Assembly (NCBI GenBank): GCA_028680875.1
Contig: JAQUJQ010000109.1
Span: forward strand, 1 to 5,843
Direction: 5' to 3'
Length of the DNA: 5,843 nt
Origin: Eubacteriales bacterium
GTDB lineage: Bacteria; Bacillota; Clostridia; Peptostreptococcales; Anaerovoracaceae
Both the position numbers and the translations under genes were made by a program. The notes under the pieces were generated by a model. It saw nothing but the letters and a program-made list of their open reading frames with translations, made no database searches and was not told the DNA's origin. Every line of letters starts with the position of its first letter. The first letter of the stretch is position 1. This document shows positions 5,368 to 5,843 of this stretch, in pieces.

Positions 5368-5843
5368 CTATTCATTATAACATCTAATATCCGACACCAC
5401 AAACTGTATTTTCTCGATTCCATTCCAACGGTTTATCTCCGGATATCCAACCAAATCACCTTTTATACCTGATCGCAGTTGTTCTTTATACTCTGCTCCG
5501 CGATTAAATAGGATGCAAGCTATGTCTGAAGCTAAAAAACGGACATGTTGCTGTTGTTCTCCCATAAAAACAGGATTTTTAAGAGATAGGTCTTGAAGGC
5601 AGAACAGTGGTTTCGGGTTTTTGTGGCCATAGGGTTCCAGCTTTTCCAGTTTTTGAATCAACTTATCATTTACCCATTGGGGGGCTAAAATACCGTCAAT
5701 ATTGAGCTTTGGTACAAATAAAGAAGAATCGGCACGATAAAGGTTTTCTCCGATTGTATGTAAAGCTTTCCGTAACGTCTCCAATTTGTCCTTCTTCATC
5801 AAGAAACCACAAGCCCCGGCATGACCGCCGAATTTTTCAAAGA
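5368..5843 (-). CDS. recJ: C-terminal part of single-stranded-DNA-specific exonuclease RecJ (runs off the window)
   Basis: The frame is open to the right edge, so only the last 157 residues are visible. They begin FEKFGGHAGACGF, the GGHxxAxGF signature of the DHHA1 domain in RecJ-family exonucleases. A linker helix follows, then the RecJ OB-fold region with LEKLEPYGHKNPKPLF, the usual L.P.G..NP.P.F pattern. RecJ degrades single-stranded DNA 5'-to-3' in recombination and base-excision repair. The catalytic DHH domain would lie beyond the window. The apparent TTG/ATG starts near 5797-5802 are internal, because family-like sequence continues upstream of them. The protein ends directly after the OB fold, as in the short E. 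coli-type form, without the extra C-terminal domain of some Bacillota RecJ proteins. Confidence 0.92.
   Translation of the reverse strand, partial: FEKFGGHAGACGFLMKKDKLETLRKALHTIGENLYRADSSLFVPKLNIDGILAPQWVNDKLIQKLEKLEPYGHKNPKPLFCLQDLSLKNPVFMGEQQQHVRFLASDIACILFNRGAEYKEQLRSGIKGDLVGYPEINRWNGIEKIQFVVSDIRCYNE
5374..5402 (-). promoter_or_regulatory. Candidate extended -10 promoter for the S41 protease, inside the end of recJ
   Basis: On the - strand, TATAAT (5374-5379) is perfect and is preceded by TGT, forming an extended -10 (TGnTATAAT). The -35 at a 17-nt spacer is TTGTGG (5397-5402), matching only the TTG. The start would be near 5367, giving a 30-nt leader. The element lies in the last recJ codons, so the protease may be made both by read-through and from this promoter. 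Confidence 0.5.

Noticed and set aside
1..5843. A novel defence or mobile system
   Set aside because: All complete genes belong to well-known housekeeping or transport families. No transposase, integrase, toxin-antitoxin, nuclease cassette or repeat array was seen.

Overview
The window looks like chromosomal DNA from an AT-leaning Gram-positive bacterium, most likely a clostridial Bacillota of the Peptococcaceae/Desulfitobacterium type. The support is a TrpR-like YerC/YecD regulator, strong GGAGG-type ribosome binding sites, sigma-A-like promoters, and a Ca2+-type P-ATPase behind a yybP-ykoY leader. The taxon is inferred from gene types only. No phage, transposon, CRISPR array, rRNA or tRNA was seen.

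Left edge (1-294): two broken genes meet head-on. The + strand carries the C-terminal part of a periplasmic-binding protein of the branched-chain amino-acid (LivJ) type. The - strand carries the first 47 codons of an EamA/DMT membrane transporter. Both similarities stop at the same point, between bases 153 and 154, so this is a sharp recombination or deletion joint, or an assembly joint.

Middle (288-3586, - strand): a candidate transcription unit reads ATPase, then Sfp-type 4'-phosphopantetheinyl transferase, then the truncated DMT gene, whose GTG start overlaps the transferase stop. The 884-residue P2-type cation ATPase has every catalytic motif intact.

Intergenic 3587-3888 (302 bp) is full of signals. 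Reading leftwards are a sigma-A-like promoter, a yybP-ykoY (Mn2+) riboswitch aptamer starting at the predicted transcription start, a hairpin with a U-rich tail that could act as its terminator, and then the ATPase ribosome binding site. Reading rightwards is a near-consensus promoter for yerC. The two promoters use the two strands of the same 7 bp as their -35 elements. The riboswitch predicts that the ATPase is induced by manganese and exports Mn2+ and/or Ca2+.

Right part (3889-5843): yerC (+) converges on a membrane-anchored S41/CtpA-type PDZ protease (-), and the two coding regions overlap tail-to-tail by 9 bp. Upstream of the protease is the 3' end of recJ (-), which runs off the window. 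The protease has a candidate extended -10 promoter inside the end of recJ.

No new multi-gene system is evident. The items most worth a second look are the Mn2+ riboswitch-ATPase unit with its shared -35 promoter pair, and the chimeric joint at the left edge.
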